Shown piece by piece: positions 1 through 5,991 of a DNA stretch of 8,444 nucleotides (positions within the stretch are counted from its first letter, which is position 1; every line of letters starts with the position of its first letter). The notes beneath the pieces were generated by a model, which saw only the letters and a list, made by a program, of their open reading frames with translations, made no database searches and was not told where the DNA came from. Origin of the DNA: Actinomycetales bacterium (GTDB taxonomy: Bacteria > Actinomycetota > Actinomycetes > Mycobacteriales > Mycobacteriaceae); contig DUTZ01000355.1 in assembly GCA_012841845.1 (NCBI GenBank), positions 1 to 8,444 of the forward strand, written 5' to 3'. The position numbers and the translations under genes were made by a program.

Positions 1-555
1 CCCGCCACTGTGCGGGATGATCGTGAAGCCGAGCCCCTCGCGGTAGTCGAGGAAGCGCTGGTACAGCGACTCCGGCCGGAGCCGTTCGGCGACGGTCGCG
101 AAGGACCCGTAGCGGCGCGCGAGCCAGGTTCCCCCCAGATCCCAGTTCGCCGCGTGCGGCAGCGCCACCACCACGCCCCGGCCGGCGGCGAGGGCGGCGT
201 CGAGGTGCTCGAGCCCGTCGATGGTGCGGTCCATCTCGCGGGCCACGGCCTCGTGGTCCATCGACGGCAGCCGGAAGGCCTCGCGCCAGTAGCGGGCGTA
301 GGACCGCATGGCGTCGCGGACGAGGTCGTCCGGGACCTCTGCCGGGGCCACCCCCAGGACGCGGGCGAGGTTGCGCCGGAGCTGGGAGTCCGGGCCCTGC
401 CGGCGGGTGGCCAGGTCGGCGCCCGCGGTGAAGAGGCGCCGCGCGACCGACTCGGGCAGGGCCCGGACGGCCGCCCAGCCGGCGGCGTAGCCCAGGTCCG
501 ACAGCCGGGCGCCCAGGCCCTCCGGGCCCCGTCCGGGCGCGACACCGCCCGTCAC
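1..555 (-). CDS. patA: PIM acyltransferase PatA, N-terminal 185 codons (runs off left edge)
   Basis: Family role: a membrane-associated acyltransferase that transfers a fatty acyl chain to the mannose of phosphatidylinositol mannosides, on the cytoplasmic side of the plasma membrane. The frame is open from a GTG at 555 to base 1 (185 codons); the rest is outside the window. The lysophospholipid-acyltransferase catalytic motif HX4D is visible as HAANWD at residues 134-139. The second catalytic residue known in mycobacterial PatA, a glutamate some 70 residues further on, would lie beyond the edge. The segment around residues 125-133 (GVVVALP) is the usual hydrophobic strand before the catalytic His. 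The GTG start overlaps the pgsA stop as GTGA, so translation is probably coupled. Position directly after pgsA matches Rv2611c in M. tuberculosis. The assignment to PatA rather than another LpxL-like acyltransferase rests largely on this neighbourhood. Confidence 0.9.
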   Translation of the reverse strand, partial: MTGGVAPGRGPEGLGARLSDLGYAAGWAAVRALPESVARRLFTAGADLATRRQGPDSQLRRNLARVLGVAPAEVPDDLVRDAMRSYARYWREAFRLPSMDHEAVAREMDRTIDGLEHLDAALAAGRGVVVALPHAANWDLGGTWLARRYGSFATVAERLRPESLYQRFLDYREGLGFTIIPHSGG

Positions 556-1226
556 GCCTGGTCCCCGGAGGTCCCGGGCGAGGCGCCGCCGTCGGGGCCG
601 ATGTACAGGCCGGCGTCCCTGCGGTCGAGGTAGTCGCGGCGGCTGCCCCACATCCGCTGGACCACCGTGACCAGGCTGCCCACCGCGACGAGGGTCGCTC
701 CCACCTCGATCGCCCACGGCACCCCGAGTCCCTCGAGCCCGGCGCCCAGGAGGATCAGCACGAGCCGGTCCGCCCGCTCCATGAGCCCACCGGGGGTGTG
801 CAGCCCGCCGGCGTCGGCGCGGGCCTTGGAGTACGAGACCACCTGCGAGAACACGAGGCTTGCCAGCAGCATCCCCAGAGCGAGGTGGTTCTCCGGCTCC
901 GTCGCCACGAGCCACCACACGAGCGAGGAGAGGATCACGCCGTCGGCCACCCGGTCGGACACGGCGTCGACCAGCGCCCCGTAGGGGGAGCCGCCGTCCG
1001 AGGCCCGCGCGACCGCGCCGTCGACGAGGTCCAGCAGCGTGCACAAGGCGATGACGATCGCGCCCGCGACGAGATGGCCGCTGCCGAAGAGCCAGATCGC
1101 CGCCGCGCAGGTGAGGACGAGGCCCGTGAGGGTGATGCCGTTGGCGGTCACGCCCAACCGGACGAGACCGGTCGCGATCGGGTGCGCCACCTTGGTGACA
1201 CCCGACCGTCCGTACTCGCTGAGCAT
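552..1226 (-). CDS. pgsA: Phosphatidylinositol phosphate synthase (CDP-alcohol phosphotransferase)
   Basis: Integral membrane enzyme of 224 residues. Actinobacterial members join CDP-diacylglycerol and inositol-1-phosphate to give phosphatidylinositol phosphate, the precursor of phosphatidylinositol, PIMs and lipoarabinomannan. The complete CDP-alcohol phosphotransferase signature DX2DGX2ARX8GX3DX3D is present: D66, D69, G70, A73, R74, G83, D87 and D91. The four aspartates are the metal-binding and catalytic set. Several hydrophobic segments flank it (about residues 30-65, 95-115 and 145-190). The ATG at 1226 is preceded by a purine-rich AGGGGG at 1230-1235, unusually close to the start (3 bases). 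The gene lies 25 bases after the HIT gene and overlaps the next acyltransferase gene by 4 bases. Inositol-phosphate specificity is inferred from its place between HIT and patA, as in Rv2612c; the signature alone would also fit phosphatidylglycerol phosphate synthase. Confidence 0.93.
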   Translation of the reverse strand: MLSEYGRSGVTKVAHPIATGLVRLGVTANGITLTGLVLTCAAAIWLFGSGHLVAGAIVIALCTLLDLVDGAVARASDGGSPYGALVDAVSDRVADGVILSSLVWWLVATEPENHLALGMLLASLVFSQVVSYSKARADAGGLHTPGGLMERADRLVLILLGAGLEGLGVPWAIEVGATLVAVGSLVTVVQRMWGSRRDYLDRRDAGLYIGPDGGASPGTSGDQA

Positions 1227-1251
1227 TGTCCCCCTGACGATCCGGTGTGGA

Positions 1252-1851
1252 TTACGACCCGGGCGGGCCCGGTTCGGTGACCGGCCACGCCTCTGCGAGG
1301 AGCCGGCGTGACTGGCGCAACAGCTGGGGCAGCACCTTGGTTCCGCCGGTCACGGTAATGAAGTTGGCGTCACCGATCCAGCGTGGCACGACGTGTTGGT
1401 GGAGATGCTCGGAGAGTGAGCCGCCCGCCGCGCTGCCCAGGTTGAGCCCCACGTTGAACGAGTCCGGGCGGGACACCGACTTGATCACCCGGATGAGGTG
1501 CTGCGTGTACTCCATGAGCTCGCGCGACTCGTCCGTGGTGAGGTCCTCCAGTGCCGCCACCTTGCGGTAGGGCACGACCATCGCGTGCCCGGGGTTGTAC
1601 GGGTACAGGTTGAGCACCACGTACACGTGCTCGCCCCGCGCCACGACCAGTCCGTCCTCGTCGCTCATCCGGGGGATGTCGAGGAACGGCTCGCCGGTCA
1701 TCCCCTCGGCGGGTTCGGCGCGGGCCTCGGCGATGTAGGACATCCGGTAGGGCGCCCAGAGCAGCTGGAGCCGGTCCTCCCCCACCCCGTACTGGTGGTA
1801 GGTCCCCTGCGGCGCACCCGGGCCGTCGTCGTCCCCGCCGGCGCCGCTCAT
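1252..1851 (-). CDS. HIT-family protein, probable Ap4A phosphorylase
   Basis: A 199-residue histidine-triad protein. The HIT motif HLHQHVVP is at residues 149-156; by analogy with other HIT proteins the middle His (H151) is the nucleophile that forms the nucleotidyl intermediate. Upstream it has the typical HIT core: the NLYPYNPGH segment at residues 81-89 and a NVGLNLG segment at 133-139. The M. tuberculosis protein in the same position (Rv2613c) is a diadenosine tetraphosphate phosphorylase of nearly the same length, so the same activity is likely here. ATG at 1851 overlaps the thrS stop as ATGA; no strong ribosome binding site is seen, which fits translational coupling. The first 20 residues are acidic, glycine-rich and probably disordered. 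The stop is TAA. The frame stays open far upstream through thrS, but this protein's homology begins only after 1851. Confidence 0.93.
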   Translation of the reverse strand: MSGAGGDDDGPGAPQGTYHQYGVGEDRLQLLWAPYRMSYIAEARAEPAEGMTGEPFLDIPRMSDEDGLVVARGEHVYVVLNLYPYNPGHAMVVPYRKVAALEDLTTDESRELMEYTQHLIRVIKSVSRPDSFNVGLNLGSAAGGSLSEHLHQHVVPRWIGDANFITVTGGTKVLPQLLRQSRRLLAEAWPVTEPGPPGS

Positions 1852-3947
1852 ATGCGGTCCGCCGTGGGCGGGTCGTTGCGCCGCGAGTGCACCCAGTGGG
1901 TGATCTTGTCGATCGCCGACTGCCGGGAGACGCCGTTGAGCTGCGTGCCGTCGCGGAACCGGAAGCTCACCGCGCCCGCCTCGACGTCGCGGGCCCCGGC
2001 CAGCAGCATGAACGGCACCTTGCCGGTGGTGTGGGTCCGGATCTTCTTCTGCATCCGCTCGTCCGACAGGTCGAGTTCGGCGCGCACGCCGCGGCCGCGC
2101 AGCTCGTCGATGATGTCCTCGAGGTGCTTGGCGAACTCGTCCGCCACCGGGATCCCCACCACCTGGACGGGCGAGAGCCAGGCAGGGAACGAGCCGGCGT
2201 AGTGCTCGAGGAGGACGGCGAAGAACCGCTCGATCGAGCCGAACAGCGCGCGGTGGATCATCACGGGCCGCTTCCGCGTGCCGTCGGCGGCGTTGTACTC
2301 CAGGTCGAACAGTTCGGGCAGGTTGAAGTCCAGCTGGACCGTGGACATCTGCCAGGTCCGGCCGATGGCGTCGCGGGCCTGGACCGAGATCTTGGGGCCG
2401 TAGAACGCCGCGCCGCCCGGGTCCGGGACCAGCTCGAGGCCGGAGTTGGTCGCCACGCGCCGCAGGGTCTCGGTGGCGCGGTCCCAGAGGGCGTCGCCGC
2501 CCACGTACTTCTCGGGGTCCTTGGTGGACAGCTCGAGGTAGAAGTCGTCGAGGCCGTAGTCCCGCAGCAGGGAGATGATGAAGGACAGCACGGAGGCGAT
2601 CTCGCCCTCCATCTGCTCCTCGGTGCAGTAGATGTGCGCGTCGTCCTGCGTGAACCCGCGGGCCCGGGTGAGCCCGTGGATCACGCCGGACTTCTCGTAC
2701 CTGTACACCGTGCCGAACTCGAACATCCGCAGCGGCAGCTCGCGGTACGAGCGGCCGCGGGAGTCGAAGACGAGATTGTGCATGGGGCAGTTCATGGGCT
2801 TGACGTAGTAGTCCTGCCCCGGCTTGGTCTCCCTGCCCTCCGCGTCGTACTCCGCGTCGAGGATCATCGGCGGGAACATGCCGTCGGCGTACCAGCTCAG
2901 GTGCTGCGACTTGCGGAACAGGTCGCCCTTGGTCACGTGCGGCGTGTTGACCAGCGAGTATCCGGCATCGAGGTGGCGGCGCAGCGAGTGCTGCTCCATC
3001 TCGTTGCGGATGATCCCGCCGCGCGGGTGGAACACCGGGAAGCCCGAGCCGATCTCGTCCGGGAAGCTGAACAGGTCCAGCTCCGTGCCCAGCCGGCGGT
3101 GGTCCCGCTTCTCCGCCTCGGCCAGGCGGTCCAGGTACTCGTCCATCGCCTCGGTGCTCTCCCAGGCGGTGCCGTAGATGCGCTGGAGCCCGGCGTTGCT
3201 CTGGTCGCCGCGCCAGTACGCGGCCGAGGACCGGGTGAGCGTGAAGGCGGGGATGAACTTGGTGGTGGGCGCGTGCGGCCCGCGGCACAGGTCGGACCAG
3301 ATCACCTCGCCCGTCCGCGGGTTGAGGTTGTCGTAGGCCGTCAGCGCACCGGCGCCGACCTCCATGATCTCCGCGTCGGCCACACCCTCCGCCGCGGCGG
3401 TGTCACCGGCGTCTGCCCGGCCCTTCTCCTCGACCAACTCGAGCTTGTACGGCTCGCCGGCGAGCTCCGAGCGTGCCTCGTCGAGGGAGGCGTACTCGCG
3501 GCGCGCGAAGCGCTGGCCCGCCTTGATGATCTTCTTCATCCGCTTCTCGAGGTCCTTGAGGTCCTCGGGGGTGAAGGGCTCGGCCACGTCGAAGTCGTAG
3601 TAGAAGCCGTTCTCGATCGGCGGGCCGATGCCGAGCTTGGCCTCGGGAAACTTGTCCTGCACGGCCTGCGCGAGCACGTGCGCGCAGGAGTGCCGGATCA
3701 CCGAGCGGCCGTCCTCCGAGTCGGCCCGGACCAGCTGCACCTCCGTGTCCGCCTCCGGAGCCCACGACAGGTCGCGCAGGGTCCCCTCCGGGTCGCGGAC
3801 CACGATGATCGTGTCCGGGCCGCCGCGCGTCTGGAGCTCCCGCTCGGCGAGGACCTTCCCGGCCGGCTCCCCCGCGGGGACGACGGTGGTCACCACACCC
3901 ACACCCGTCGCGTCGACAGCGGCTTCCGGAATGCGGTTCTCGGACAC
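1848..3947 (-). CDS. thrS: Threonyl-tRNA synthetase
   Basis: Class II aminoacyl-tRNA synthetase (699 residues) that charges tRNA-Thr in the cytoplasm. Domain order is standard: N-terminal TGS-like region (about 15-75), editing domain (about 80-235), catalytic core (about 285-585) and C-terminal anticodon-binding domain (about 590-690). Editing-site residues are intact: H86-X3-H90 and C221-X3-H225. The three zinc ligands that select threonine are visible as C387 (in MNCPMH), H438 (in DDAHIY) and H565 (in MIHRALFG). Motif 2 is [10 protein letters not shown] (409-418) and the motif 3 arginine is R574. A low-complexity Ala/Asp/Glu-rich stretch (about 174-192) sits inside the editing domain. Start is GTG at 3947, with GAGGAG 10 bases upstream. 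It is first in the operon and diverges from the DsbA-like gene. No T-box leader is apparent: only 108 bases separate the divergent genes. Confidence 0.98.
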   Translation of the reverse strand: MSENRIPEAAVDATGVGVVTTVVPAGEPAGKVLAERELQTRGGPDTIIVVRDPEGTLRDLSWAPEADTEVQLVRADSEDGRSVIRHSCAHVLAQAVQDKFPEAKLGIGPPIENGFYYDFDVAEPFTPEDLKDLEKRMKKIIKAGQRFARREYASLDEARSELAGEPYKLELVEEKGRADAGDTAAAEGVADAEIMEVGAGALTAYDNLNPRTGEVIWSDLCRGPHAPTTKFIPAFTLTRSSAAYWRGDQSNAGLQRIYGTAWESTEAMDEYLDRLAEAEKRDHRRLGTELDLFSFPDEIGSGFPVFHPRGGIIRNEMEQHSLRRHLDAGYSLVNTPHVTKGDLFRKSQHLSWYADGMFPPMILDAEYDAEGRETKPGQDYYVKPMNCPMHNLVFDSRGRSYRELPLRMFEFGTVYRYEKSGVIHGLTRARGFTQDDAHIYCTEEQMEGEIASVLSFIISLLRDYGLDDFYLELSTKDPEKYVGGDALWDRATETLRRVATNSGLELVPDPGGAAFYGPKISVQARDAIGRTWQMSTVQLDFNLPELFDLEYNAADGTRKRPVMIHRALFGSIERFFAVLLEHYAGSFPAWLSPVQVVGIPVADEFAKHLEDIIDELRGRGVRAELDLSDERMQKKIRTHTTGKVPFMLLAGARDVEAGAVSFRFRDGTQLNGVSRQSAIDKITHWVHSRRNDPPTADRI

Positions 3948-4001
3948 GGGGGGTGGACTCCTCGCTCGTGGGCTGGCCTCGGCGGCCTGACTGACCCGCC
4001 C

Positions 4002-4025
4002 ATGCTACCCGTCCCCCCGCGGAAT
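4002..4025 (-). promoter_or_regulatory. Candidate thrS operon promoter
   Basis: On the minus strand a -10-like TAGCAT lies at 4007-4002, fitting the actinobacterial TANNNT pattern. A good -35 is not visible; the best 18-base-spaced match is TCGGGG, which is weak. It would start transcription near 3995 and leave a leader of roughly 48 bases before the GTG of thrS, with GAGGAG in between. This is the only -10-like element I see upstream of thrS. Confidence 0.35.
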
Positions 4026-4031
4026 CCCCGA

Positions 4032-4041
4032 CCCACGTGGG
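4032..4041. promoter_or_regulatory. Perfect 10-bp palindrome in the thrS/DsbA divergent promoter region
   Basis: CCCACGTGGG is a perfect palindrome centred on CACGTG. It lies just upstream of the candidate thrS -10 and about 15 bases before the DsbA-like ATG. Its position would allow a dimeric regulator to act on both genes, but a 10-bp GC-rich palindrome can arise by chance and no regulator is identified. Confidence 0.25.
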
Positions 4042-4055
4042 GCGTTGCACCCGGC

Positions 4056-4772
4056 ATGCGCATCGACATCTGGTCCGACGTGGTCTGCCCCTTCTGCTGG
4101 ATCGGCAAACGGCACCTCGAGGCGGCCCTGGACGGGTTCCGGGTCGAGCACCCGGACGCCGAGGTGGAGGTGGTGTGGCGGGCCTACGAGCTCGACCCGC
4201 AGGCCCCCGCGAGCACCGACGAGTCCAACTCCGAGCGGCTCGCCGCCAAGTACGGCATGCCCGTGGCGGAGGCGGACGCGATGCAGGAGCAGATCGCCGA
4301 GCGGTTCCGGGCGGTGGGGCTGGAGTTCGACTGGCGCGCCGCCCGGGCCACCAACACCCACGACGCGCACCGCCTCGCGGCGCTGGCCACCGCGCGCGGC
4401 CGGGGCGACGCCGCGGACGAGGCCCTCAAGCGGGCCCACTTCACCGACGGCGAGCTGCTGTCGGACCCCGCCGTGCTCTCCCGGATCGGCACGGGGATCG
4501 GGCTTCCCGCCGCGGAGGTCGATGCCCTGCTCGCCGGCGACGCGTACGCCGACGAGGTGCGCCGCGACCAGGCGGAAGCGCGGGCGCTCGGGGTGACCGG
4601 GGTGCCGTTCTTCGTCCTCGACGGCCGTCTCGCGGTGAGCGGCGCGCAGCCGACCGACCTCTTCCGCCAGGCGCTGGAGCGGGCGTGGAGGGAGGGCCCG
4701 GTACCGGGCGCCTCCCCCGGCCGGGAGGGCGACGACGGCGAGGCCTGCGCGGACGGGACCTGTTCCGTCTGA
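4056..4772 (+). CDS. DsbA-family thiol oxidoreductase, FrnE-like
   Basis: A 238-residue thioredoxin-fold protein with the DsbA-type helical insertion. The N-terminus MRIDIWSDVVCPFCW is typical of the FrnE branch, and the active site is CPFC (C11, C14). The conserved cis-proline loop is GVTGVPFF, with P184. No signal peptide is seen, so it should act in the cytoplasm, probably in thiol redox or stress protection. The Asp/Gly-rich C-terminal tail carries a second cysteine pair, C231 and C236 (CADGTC, a CX4C motif). A CX4C pair beside the CXXC site has been described for Deinococcus FrnE as part of its redox chemistry, so this may be functional. ATG at 4056 is chosen because family homology begins at residue 1 and no in-frame start lies close upstream; the ribosome binding site is weak. 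It diverges from thrS and converges on the small ankyrin-like gene 34 bases away. Substrate unknown. Confidence 0.92.
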   Translation: MRIDIWSDVVCPFCWIGKRHLEAALDGFRVEHPDAEVEVVWRAYELDPQAPASTDESNSERLAAKYGMPVAEADAMQEQIAERFRAVGLEFDWRAARATNTHDAHRLAALATARGRGDAADEALKRAHFTDGELLSDPAVLSRIGTGIGLPAAEVDALLAGDAYADEVRRDQAEARALGVTGVPFFVLDGRLAVSGAQPTDLFRQALERAWREGPVPGASPGREGDDGEACADGTCSV

Positions 4773-4781
4773 GGCGCGGGT

Positions 4782-4804
4782 GCCGGCGGGGAGAAGATGC
4801 CGGC
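4782..4804. terminator. Possible weak hairpin between convergent genes
   Basis: Two copies of the self-complementary GCCGGC (4782-4787 and 4799-4804) can form a 6-bp stem with an 11-base loop in the 34-base gap between the DsbA-like stop and the ankyrin-like stop. There is no T-tract on either strand, so terminator function is only suggested by its location. Confidence 0.25.
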
Positions 4805-4806
4805 GA

Positions 4807-5142
4807 TCAGCCGAGCAGATTCTCCGGCGCCACGACGTGGTCGTTGGCCACGGCCGGATCCGCGCCGTGGGCCAGCAGAAGCGCGACGACCGGCGCGTCG
4901 GCGTCGAACGTCATCGCGCCCCGCGCCACGAGTCCCGCGACGAGATCGGGACGGCTGCGGGAGACGGCGCTCATCAGGAGGGTGCGCCCGTCCCGGTCGA
5001 CGCAATCGACCCCGTGCGCGGCGACGAACTCGTCGAGCATGGCGGCCAGATCGGGGGACGTGGCGGAGCCTGGATCGGACAGGAGCAGGGAGAGGAACAC
5101 CCTGTAGTCGAGCGGCTTCTGGTCGGACGTGTGCGGTAGCAC
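4807..5142 (-). CDS. Small ankyrin-repeat-like protein of unknown function
   Basis: I do not recognise the specific gene. From a GTG at 5142 it encodes 111 residues; a GTG at 5100 (97 residues) or an ATG at 5040 (77 residues) are alternatives, and none has a clear ribosome binding site. Residues 49-76 (starting DRDGRTLL, ending VARGA) fit one ankyrin repeat well: the D-x-x-G-x-T-x-L turn, an Ala helix start, and the L-V-x-x-L-V-x-x-GA end. A second, shortened repeat follows (about 77-100), ending LLLAHGADP, which matches the canonical repeat end. The stretch before (about 12-48) looks like a degenerate first repeat. No signal peptide or membrane segment is seen, so a cytoplasmic protein-binding role is possible. 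Codon use is GC-rich at third positions, as in its neighbours. It converges on the DsbA-like gene. Few repeats for an ankyrin fold: it may be a reduced or decayed member. Confidence 0.55.
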   Translation of the reverse strand: MLPHTSDQKPLDYRVFLSLLLSDPGSATSPDLAAMLDEFVAAHGVDCVDRDGRTLLMSAVSRSRPDLVAGLVARGAMTFDADAPVVALLLAHGADPAVANDHVVAPENLLG

Positions 5143-5219
5143 CCGGTGTGAGCGGCGGCGTCGTGCGGGGCGCGGGTGAACCGGGGCCCTCCCCGGCGTC
5201 CGGGAACGATTCTCCCGAG

Positions 5220-5239
5220 TTTTGATCATATTTTGATCA
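5220..5239. repeat. Tandem TTTTGATCA repeat in an AT-rich island
   Basis: TTTTGATCA occurs at 5220-5228 and again at 5231-5239, separated by TA, giving an 11-bp period close to one helical turn. Each copy contains the palindrome TGATCA. The segment is far richer in A+T than the surroundings. On the minus strand it also includes TATGAT (5230-5225), a good -10 match, so it could be the promoter and/or operator of the ankyrin-like gene downstream; a convincing -35 is missing. Confidence 0.45.
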
Positions 5240-5271
5240 CAGGCCGCTTCGGGTCGAACAAGCGTTCTGGA

Positions 5272-5317
5272 CAAAAAGAACCCCCGCTCCCTATCTTCGC
5301 AGGTCAGCGGGGGTTTT
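5272..5317 (-). terminator. Rho-independent terminator of tRNA-Val(CAC)
   Basis: The arms CCCCCGCT (5281-5288) and AGCGGGGG (5306-5313), extended by AA/TT pairs, form a 10-bp stem with a 17-base loop. On the minus strand the stem is followed by TTCTTTTTG, a good T-tract, five bases after the tRNA 3' end. The plus strand has only a short TTTT after the stem, so the terminator mainly serves the minus-strand tRNA. Confidence 0.85.
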
Positions 5318-5321
5318 CTGG

Positions 5322-5396
5322 TGGTGGTCCTAACTGGGTTCGAACCAGTGACCTCTCCGGTGTGAACGGAGCGCTCTTCCGCTGAGCTATAGGACC
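5322..5396 (-). tRNA. tRNA-Val, anticodon CAC
   Basis: A 75-base cloverleaf on the minus strand. The acceptor GGTCCTA pairs with TAGGACC; the D stem is GCTC/GAGC; the anticodon stem CTCCG/CGGAG holds the loop TTCACAC with anticodon CAC, reading GUG; the T arm is ACTGG-TTCGAAC-CCAGT. Discriminator A and CCA are encoded. It is transcribed alone, away from the other three tRNA genes. Confidence 0.97.
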
Positions 5397-5429
5397 GCCG
5401 CCCCGGCGCGTTCGCCTGGGCACCGGAAC

Positions 5430-5458
5430 ACTGTAGCAAGCCCGGGGCCGGTCCCCAA
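5430..5458 (-). promoter_or_regulatory. Promoter of tRNA-Val(CAC)
   Basis: Minus-strand -35 TTGGGG (5458-5453) and -10 TACAGT (5435-5430) with a 17-base spacer. Both hexamers fit the housekeeping sigma consensus. The start would be about 25-30 bases before the mature tRNA 5' end at 5396. Confidence 0.65.
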
Positions 5459-5526
5459 TTCGGGCTCGGTGCCTCCCGCGCCCGTCCGGCAAGCGCGCAG
5501 GTGACACACGATTTCCGACCCCCGAT

Positions 5527-5556
5527 TTGTGTTGCGGGAAACCGTTGGGCTAATGT
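5527..5556 (+). promoter_or_regulatory. Promoter of the Gly-Cys-Val tRNA cluster
   Basis: Plus-strand -35 TTGTGT (5527-5532) and -10 TAATGT (5551-5556) with an 18-base spacer, in a locally AT-richer stretch. Transcription would begin near 5563, about 38 bases before tRNA-Gly. It diverges from the tRNA-Val(CAC) promoter about 70 bp away. No other gene lies between them. Confidence 0.6.
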
Positions 5557-5600
5557 TCATTCTCGCAACGCGGTGAGCGCCGAGCCCACCGGGAAGCGAT

Positions 5601-5673
5601 GCGGATGTAGCGCAGCTGGTAGCGCATCACCTTGCCAAGGTGAGGGTCGCGGGTTCGAATCCCGTCATCCGCT
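5601..5673 (+). tRNA. tRNA-Gly, anticodon GCC
   Basis: A 73-base cloverleaf: acceptor GCGGATG/CATCCGC, D stem GCGC/GCGC, anticodon stem TCACC/GGTGA with loop TTGCCAA (anticodon GCC), T arm GCGGG-TTCGAAT-CCCGT and discriminator T. CCA is not encoded (the next bases are CGG), so it must be added after transcription. First gene of a three-tRNA transcript. Confidence 0.97.
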
Positions 5674-5722
5674 CGGAGGGATCGAGGAGCCAGTACGTCC
5701 TCACCGGGCTCGATACCTTTGC

Positions 5723-5793
5723 GGTGGAGTGGCCGAGTGGTGAGGCAGCGGCCTGCAAAGCCGTCCACACGGGTTCGATTCCCGTCTCCACCT
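5723..5793 (+). tRNA. tRNA-Cys, anticodon GCA
   Basis: A 71-base cloverleaf: acceptor GGTGGAG/CTCCACC, anticodon stem GCGGC/GCCGT around loop CTGCAAA (anticodon GCA), T arm ACGGG-TTCGATT-CCCGT. The discriminator is T, the known identity base for cysteine. CCA is not encoded. It is 49 bases after tRNA-Gly and 30 before tRNA-Val. Confidence 0.96.
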
Positions 5794-5823
5794 CCACGCC
5801 GGAGCCATCCGGTCGGAGACCCC

Positions 5824-5898
5824 GCGCGATTAGCTCAGCGGGAGAGCGCTTCCCTGACACGGAAGAGGTCACTGGTTCAATCCCAGTATCGCGCACCA
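5824..5898 (+). tRNA. tRNA-Val, anticodon GAC
   Basis: A 75-base cloverleaf: acceptor GCGCGAT/ATCGCGC, D stem GCTC/GAGC, anticodon stem CTTCC/GGAAG with loop CTGACAC (anticodon GAC, reading GUC/GUU), T arm ACTGG-TTCAATC-CCAGT. Discriminator A and CCA are encoded, as in the minus-strand tRNA-Val(CAC), with which it shares much of its D and T arms. Confidence 0.97.
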
Positions 5899-5915
5899 CG
5901 ACACAGTTCCAGGTC

Positions 5916-5940
5916 AGCCCCGGTTTCGGCCGGGGCTTTC
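5916..5940 (+). terminator. Terminator of the Gly-Cys-Val tRNA cluster
   Basis: AGCCCCGG (5916-5923) and CCGGGGCT (5930-5937) form a perfect 8-bp stem with a 6-base loop, 17 bases after the tRNA-Val CCA. It is followed by only a short T run (TTTCC including the end of the arm), which is common for GC-rich actinobacterial terminators. Confidence 0.7.
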
Positions 5941-5953
5941 CGCATTCCGGCCC

Positions 5954-5984
5954 TTGGGTTCCCGCGGACGGCGCGCGGTAGGCT
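5954..5984 (+). promoter_or_regulatory. Promoter of the GNAT gene, probably giving a leaderless mRNA
   Basis: The -10-like TAGGCT (5979-5984) ends 7 bases before the ATG at 5992, so transcription would start at or next to the start codon. No ribosome binding site is seen in those bases. A weak -35, TTGGGT, lies at 5954-5959 with a long 19-base spacer. Confidence 0.5.
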
Positions 5985-5991
5985 GCGGCGG

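Noticed and set aside
10..633. Plus-strand open frame opposite patA and the end of pgsA
   Set aside because: The minus strand encodes clear acyltransferase and synthase motifs here; the plus-strand product is low complexity and matches nothing.
1852..3288. Minus-strand open frame that would extend the HIT gene upstream through thrS
   Set aside because: It lies in a shifted frame of thrS, is rich in Arg/Pro/Ala and shows no domain; the HIT protein begins at the ATG at 1851, overlapping the thrS stop.
1887..4055. A very long plus-strand open frame antisense to thrS that runs into the DsbA-like gene
   Set aside because: Stop-poor antisense frames are expected opposite GC-rich genes. Its residues are Val/Arg/Leu/Gly-rich with no domain, and the real homology starts at the ATG at 4056.
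3948..4055. Possible T-box or other riboswitch upstream of thrS
   Set aside because: The gap to the divergent gene is only 108 bases and shows no T-box sequence or antiterminator pairing.
5143..5439. Upstream extension of the ankyrin-like frame to an ATG at 5439
   Set aside because: It would run through the tRNA-Val(CAC) gene and its terminator; the added residues have no ankyrin character.
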